51,193 bases of DNA, from the NCBI GenBank assembly GCA_964511535.1, contig CAZEFW010000051.1:1-51193 (forward strand). The letters are read 5' to 3'. The stretch comes from CAZCFB01 sp964511535. Lineage in GTDB: Bacteria; Myxococcota_A; Polyangia; GCA-2747355; CAZCFB01. Each line of letters opens with the position of its first letter. The stretch's first letter is position 1. Shown piece after piece: positions 46,971 to 51,193 of the stretch. A program made the translations under genes and the position numbers. The notes under the pieces were generated by a model that was given only the letters and a program-made list of their open reading frames with translations, did not search any database and was not told where the DNA came from.

Positions 46971-49250
46971 ATGGCCGCTTCGCCCGGTGCCTCCGCCGCC
47001 ACCCCGGCGGCCCTGCTGTTGACGCTGTCGCTGGTGGCCTTCGCCATCTACGCGCCGCACCTGGGCAACCCGTACATCTACGATGACGAGGCGGTCATCT
47101 CCAACAACTACTACATCCGGGACGCGCGCTACCTCGGCAAGTTCCTGCAGCGAGAGATTAACCCATCGGGCTACTTCAGCAGCCACTTCCGGCCGCTGAC
47201 CATGGCCTCGTTCCACCTCAACTACCGCGTCGGGGGCCTGGACCCGGCCGGCTACCGGCTGGTGAACCTGCTGCTGCACCTCGGGTGCGCGGCGCTGGTG
47301 TTCGGGGTGGCGCGGCGGCTGCTTGGCGGTTTTGCCCTGCTGCGGGGCAGGCGCCCGCTGTCGCCGTCGCAGGCCGGGTGGGCCGCGGCCGTGGCGGCCG
47401 GGCTGTTCGCCCTGCACCCGGTGCACGGCATCACGATGCTCATGGTGTGGAAGCGAACCAGCTGCCTGGCCGGGCTGTTCTTCTTCGCCGCGGTGCTGCT
47501 CTTTTTGCGGCTTCGAGGGGTGGGCGGGCCGGCGGTCAAGACCAGGGCGGGGCAGGTGTGGAGCGTGGTGGGGATCGTGGGGTGCTATTTGCTGGCGCTG
47601 GGCGCGAAGGAGACAGCGATCACCCTGCCGGCGGTGTTGTTGGTGTTGGAGGTCCTGTGGCGGCTGCGCCGCCAAATGCCAGAGTGCCAGAACGGGCCCG
47701 GGGCGGGCATGTCCCTCGCCCTGCACGTCCCGCTCTGGCTCATCTGCATCGCGCACCTCGTCCTGATGTTCCCCGAGGACATCGCGTCGAGCGCCCGGGG
47801 AGGGACATGGCCCTATCTGCTGGCCCAGGCCAGGGTGATCTGGCTCTACATAGCCATGATCCCCGCGCCCCAGCTGATCTCCGTGGCCTACCCGGAGCAG
47901 CTGCCCGGCGGCCTGGGCGAGCTCTCCGTGCTGGCGGGCGGCCTGGGCATCCTGGCGCTGCTGGGCGGCGCAGTCATGCTCGCGCGTCGCGCGCCGTTGC
48001 TGTCCCTGGCCGTGCTCTGGATGTTCGTGGCCCTGTCGCCCACCTCCAGCTTCGCGCCCAACCCGCTGGTGGTGGACGAGGACCGCGTCTACCTCGCCTT
48101 CCTGCCGATCTGGGCCCTGTGCGGCGCGGGGCTGGTGCTGCTGGCCCGGGGCGTGCGGTGGCGGCGCGCGGCCGCTGCCGCGCTGGCGCTGCTGGTCTTC
48201 TGCGGCTGCGGCGCGTTCAGCTCGGCCCAGGCGGTGGCCTGGAGCGAGCCCCTGGTGGTCTGGATGGACGCGGTCAAGCGCTACCCCGACTCGCGCCGGG
48301 CGCACAAGACCCTGTGCAACACCCTGTCCGGCAAGCCGGACCGCGCCGTGGAGGCGGCCGCCTACTGCGCCGAGACCCTGCGCCGCTACCCGGGGGACTA
48401 CGAGACCACCACCGGGCTGGTGCTGGCCCTGTGGCAGGTGGGCCGCTACCAGGAGGCCGAGCGCTACCTGAACCAGGCGCTGCGCATCAAGCCCGACGAT
48501 CCGCTGCTGCGCATCGCCGCGGGGCAGATCTACCTGCGCACCGCGCCCAAAAAGGGTCTGCGCTATCTGCGCGGGGTCCTGGAGCAGCAGCCTGACAACC
48601 AGGCGGTGCGGGTGCTGCTGGTGGCGTGCCTTCGCCGACTGGGCCAGGTTCAGCCCGCGCGCGACGAGCTGAAGCGGATCCAGCCCGCCAGCCTGCATGA
48701 CCACGATACGCTCGCCATGCTCGCTGACGAGCTGAGGCGCCTGGGCCAGCATGGTCAGGCCGGCCAGATCCTGGACCGGCTGCGGCGCGAGGCGCCGGCA
48801 CGCAGGGAGGTCCAGCTGGCCCGGGCCACCCTCTGGCTGGTGAGCGGCGAGTTGGACCGGGGGCTCGAGGCCATGGCCGCCCTGGAGCAGGTCCGGGGCG
48901 CGACCCCCAGGGACCTGTTCAGGGTGGCCGAGGGGTACCTCGCCGGCCACCAGCCGGCCCGGGCCGCGGCGCTGCTGGTGAAGGTGGTCAGGCAGAGCCC
49001 GGGCGCCTGGCAGCCGAGGCTGCTGCTGGCGGCCGCTCGGCTGGGCGCAGGGGACCGCGCCGGGGCCTGCAACCTGTACCGCGACCTCGACCTGGCCGGT
49101 CAGGCCCGCTGGCTGCTGGCAGAGCACCGCGCCGCGCTGAGCCAGGCGTGCGGCACCCGGGGTGCGGCTGCGGGGGTATCCCCCCCTCCAGCTGGGGGCT
49201 CCGCCCCACAACCCGGGGATCCAGCCCCGGATCCAGGCACGCGCAACTAG
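46971..49250 (+). CDS. TMTC/O-mannosyltransferase-like membrane protein with C-terminal TPR repeats
   Basis: The 759 residues form an N-terminal polytopic domain with about ten membrane helices and a C-terminal soluble TPR region (about 430-740). The first loop carries YIYDDE (Asp38, Asp39, Glu40), where GT-C glycosyltransferases have their catalytic acidic pair. RPLTMASFHLNY, NLLLHLGCAAL, LHPVHGITMLMVWKRTSCLAGLF and GAKETAITLP match the TMTC/DUF1736-TPR architecture. It may glycosylate exported proteins using a lipid-linked sugar; this is inference from the family. A short stretch, RQMPECQNGPG (about 234-244), is encoded by an interspersed AATGCCAGAG repeat and appears inserted into a loop. 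Confidence 0.85.
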   Translation: MAASPGASAATPAALLLTLSLVAFAIYAPHLGNPYIYDDEAVISNNYYIRDARYLGKFLQREINPSGYFSSHFRPLTMASFHLNYRVGGLDPAGYRLVNLLLHLGCAALVFGVARRLLGGFALLRGRRPLSPSQAGWAAAVAAGLFALHPVHGITMLMVWKRTSCLAGLFFFAAVLLFLRLRGVGGPAVKTRAGQVWSVVGIVGCYLLALGAKETAITLPAVLLVLEVLWRLRRQMPECQNGPGAGMSLALHVPLWLICIAHLVLMFPEDIASSARGGTWPYLLAQARVIWLYIAMIPAPQLISVAYPEQLPGGLGELSVLAGGLGILALLGGAVMLARRAPLLSLAVLWMFVALSPTSSFAPNPLVVDEDRVYLAFLPIWALCGAGLVLLARGVRWRRAAAAALALLVFCGCGAFSSAQAVAWSEPLVVWMDAVKRYPDSRRAHKTLCNTLSGKPDRAVEAAAYCAETLRRYPGDYETTTGLVLALWQVGRYQEAERYLNQALRIKPDDPLLRIAAGQIYLRTAPKKGLRYLRGVLEQQPDNQAVRVLLVACLRRLGQVQPARDELKRIQPASLHDHDTLAMLADELRRLGQHGQAGQILDRLRREAPARREVQLARATLWLVSGELDRGLEAMAALEQVRGATPRDLFRVAEGYLAGHQPARAAALLVKVVRQSPGAWQPRLLLAAARLGAGDRAGACNLYRDLDLAGQARWLLAEHRAALSQACGTRGAAAGVSPPPAGGSAPQPGDPAPDPGTRN

Positions 49251-49315
49251 CTGAAATCACGACAGGCCTATTCGAGTGAAGGTATGGCCCGGTTGTTGCT
49301 TTTTCGTGGGGCACC

Positions 49316-50767
49316 ATGCAACGCCACCCACACTCCTACCCCGCCGCGCTGATCACGGGCCTCGCCCTGCTGGCCGCTGCGTGTGGAGGCAAGGTGGGCG
49401 GGGCGACCCCGGATCCCAACCGCGGCATCTCGGTCCTGGACCGCTCGATCAACGTCAACCCGGACGGTCTCGGCGGCGGCTCCCGCGCAGACGCGGGTCC
49501 CGGCAAGCTCAAGCCTGACCGCGGCCCCGTCACCCCGGGCAAAAAAGCCCTGGGCGGCCTTTGCAGTACCAACACCCAGTGCCTGGGCAGCATCTGCCAC
49601 AAGGGCAAGTGCACCCGCGCATGCTCGACCCAGGCCGACTGCCCGGGCGCCACCCATGACTGCGGCGTGGTGAGCAAGCGGCTGATCTGCTACCCGCGCA
49701 CCTACATGGTGGGCCTCGGCAAGGCGTGCGGCTCCGACGGCCAGTGCTGCTGCGGGCTGACCTGCAACGGCGGCGGCAAGGGCACGGCCCAGGCCTTCTG
49801 CTCGGGCAAGTGCACCGACGACACCGGCTGCCCGCCCAGCATGACCTGCCAGACCGTGGCCAGCGGCAAAAAGGAGTGCGTGCCGCACGAGTACTGCGCC
49901 GGCTGCCAGTACGACGCCCAGTGCCCCACCGGCCACAAGTGCGTGCTGCAGGGCGGCCGCAAGTCATGCCTCAAGAAGTGCCGAGCCGGCAGCTCCGAAT
50001 GCCCCGGCTACACCACCTGCCAGGCGGCGGCCGGCGGCAACTACTGCGTACACAAGAGCGGCTCCTGCCGCGGCAACGGCAGCCAGTGCGCGGCCTGCTC
50101 CTCCAGCGCGGATTGCAACATGGGCGGCATGTGCCTCACCTTCAGCACCACCGGCGAGTCGTTCTGCGCCAGCAGCTGCAGCGGCGGGTCCTGCCCCGGC
50201 GGCTACGGCTGCTACAGCAAGGTCAACAAGTGCGTGCCGACTCAGAAGTCCACCTGCACCTCCTCGCTGTCACCGATGATGGAGGTGGGCGACACCATGG
50301 AGGACTTCGCCATGGTGGGCAAGGCCGACACCAACAACGATTACTCCCTGTCAGGCGAGAAGCTGAAGGTGCTGCGGCTGAGCGACTTCTCGTCGAAGAA
50401 GGTGATCCTGTTCATCGCCGCCGCGGGATGGTGCGGGCCCTGCAAGAGCGAGACGAAGCAGTTCAAGGCGCTGCTGCAGAGCCTCGGCCCCAAGGGGCTG
50501 GTGGTGTTCCAGACCCTCATCGCCGGCGTGACCAAGACCTCGCCCCCCACCGCCCCGGACCTGCAGTTCCTCGACGCCTGGATCAGCAGCCTCAACGCCG
50601 TGGGCGCCATCGGCATCGACCCGAAGATGGTGGCCACGCGCTACAACACCTCGGGCACGGTACCGCTGAACATGATCATCGACGCCAAGACGCTCAAGAT
50701 CCGCGAGAAGTGGAACGGCAGCTCCAGCCTGTCGGGGCTTAAGGCCAAGCTGGGCAAGTACCTGTAG
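49316..50767 (+). CDS. Cys-rich lipoprotein with C-terminal thioredoxin/TlpA-like domain
   Basis: This 483-residue protein has a lipobox (LAAAC, Cys23) and a Gly/Pro/Asp linker. Seven or more Cys-rich modules follow (CSTNTQCLGSICHKGKC, CCCGLTCNGGG, CPPSMTCQTV, CAACSSSADC), to about residue 315. The C-terminal 150 residues are a thioredoxin-fold domain with the active-site WCGPC (Trp372 to Cys376) in FIAAAGWCGPCKSE, and the cis-Pro region GTVPLNMIIDAKT. TlpA-like proteins reduce or isomerise disulfides in the periplasm. Here the fusion to a disulfide-rich module suggests it acts on Cys-rich surface lipoproteins, an inference. Confidence 0.88.
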   Translation: MQRHPHSYPAALITGLALLAAACGGKVGGATPDPNRGISVLDRSINVNPDGLGGGSRADAGPGKLKPDRGPVTPGKKALGGLCSTNTQCLGSICHKGKCTRACSTQADCPGATHDCGVVSKRLICYPRTYMVGLGKACGSDGQCCCGLTCNGGGKGTAQAFCSGKCTDDTGCPPSMTCQTVASGKKECVPHEYCAGCQYDAQCPTGHKCVLQGGRKSCLKKCRAGSSECPGYTTCQAAAGGNYCVHKSGSCRGNGSQCAACSSSADCNMGGMCLTFSTTGESFCASSCSGGSCPGGYGCYSKVNKCVPTQKSTCTSSLSPMMEVGDTMEDFAMVGKADTNNDYSLSGEKLKVLRLSDFSSKKVILFIAAAGWCGPCKSETKQFKALLQSLGPKGLVVFQTLIAGVTKTSPPTAPDLQFLDAWISSLNAVGAIGIDPKMVATRYNTSGTVPLNMIIDAKTLKIREKWNGSSSLSGLKAKLGKYL

Positions 50768-50840
50768 CCAGGCGCGCAGCGGGAGGGGGCTTTGCGGCCA
50801 CGGCCACGGGTTTGAGGCAAGGTTCAGCAAGGACCTGCAG

Positions 50841-51193
<353 letters not shown>

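Noticed and set aside
46491..49211. A 906-codon open frame on the minus strand
   Set aside because: Antisense to the dCMP deaminase and TMTC-like genes; Gln/His/Arg/Gly-rich shadow without domains.

Overview
The window is about 51 kb of very GC-rich bacterial DNA. It reads as a fragment of a metagenome-derived genome from the Myxococcota or a related deltaproteobacterial lineage. Three things point there. There are many lipoproteins with Cys-rich modules and Asp/Pro tandem linkers. There are WGSS-type and YLVVW-type beta-propeller proteins. A HesB-like gene carries an in-frame UGA of the kind known from deltaproteobacterial selenoproteins. I see no rRNA, tRNA, CRISPR array, phage or transposase gene. 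I support 48 protein-coding genes. Fifteen encode predicted lipoproteins, and two are interrupted by an in-frame TAG.

Layout. 0-5.3 kb: tandem repeats, a two-gene lipoprotein operon (CrtC-like lipocalin and carboxypeptidase-regulatory-like), an NHL-propeller lipoprotein, and a secreted GYF_2/beta-barrel protein with an amber codon. 5.3-13.1 kb (minus strand): a tight nine-gene operon encoding, from first to last, a zinc-ribbon protein, ACP, hot-dog thioesterase, KAS II, atypical KAS III, acyltransferase, 3-hydroxyacyl dehydrogenase, enoyl hydratase and sulfotransferase. This looks like a self-contained type II fatty-acid/polyketide-like pathway for a sulfated product and is the best candidate for an undescribed system. 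13.2-17.9 kb: three lipoproteins, one with four copies of a CGY/SSSQ cysteine repeat. 17.9-20.4 kb: a three-gene unit ending in a PAS histidine kinase. 20.4-25.0 kb: palindromic and 32-bp tandem repeats, a CoA-disulfide-reductase-like enzyme, an HDAC-family deacetylase and two divergent lipoproteins. 25.0-26.3 kb: a HesB-like selenoprotein gene divergent from lgt. 26.4-31.3 kb: a lipoprotein, a D-2-hydroxyacid dehydrogenase/nitrilase pair and a 14-repeat propeller lipoprotein. 31.4-36.4 kb: ileS-lspA-lspA-lgt operon. 36.4-51.2 kb: an opine-dehydrogenase-like enzyme, more lipoproteins, a YkgJ-type protein, a zincin, an RbfA-like protein with a short coupled ORF, CvfB, dCMP deaminase, a TMTC-like membrane/TPR protein, a thioredoxin-fused lipoprotein, and a truncated Gly-rich protein running into a poly-C window end.

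Two themes tie the window together. One is lipoprotein biology: many substrates plus duplicated Lgt and LspA, one Lgt carrying a Cys-rich insert like those in the lipoproteins. The other is small repeats at gene 3' ends: palindromes that abut or supply stop codons, hairpin plus AAxGACG elements, and hexanucleotide satellites. Genes within operons are commonly joined by 4-nt ATGA or GTGA overlaps, which helped fix several GTG starts.
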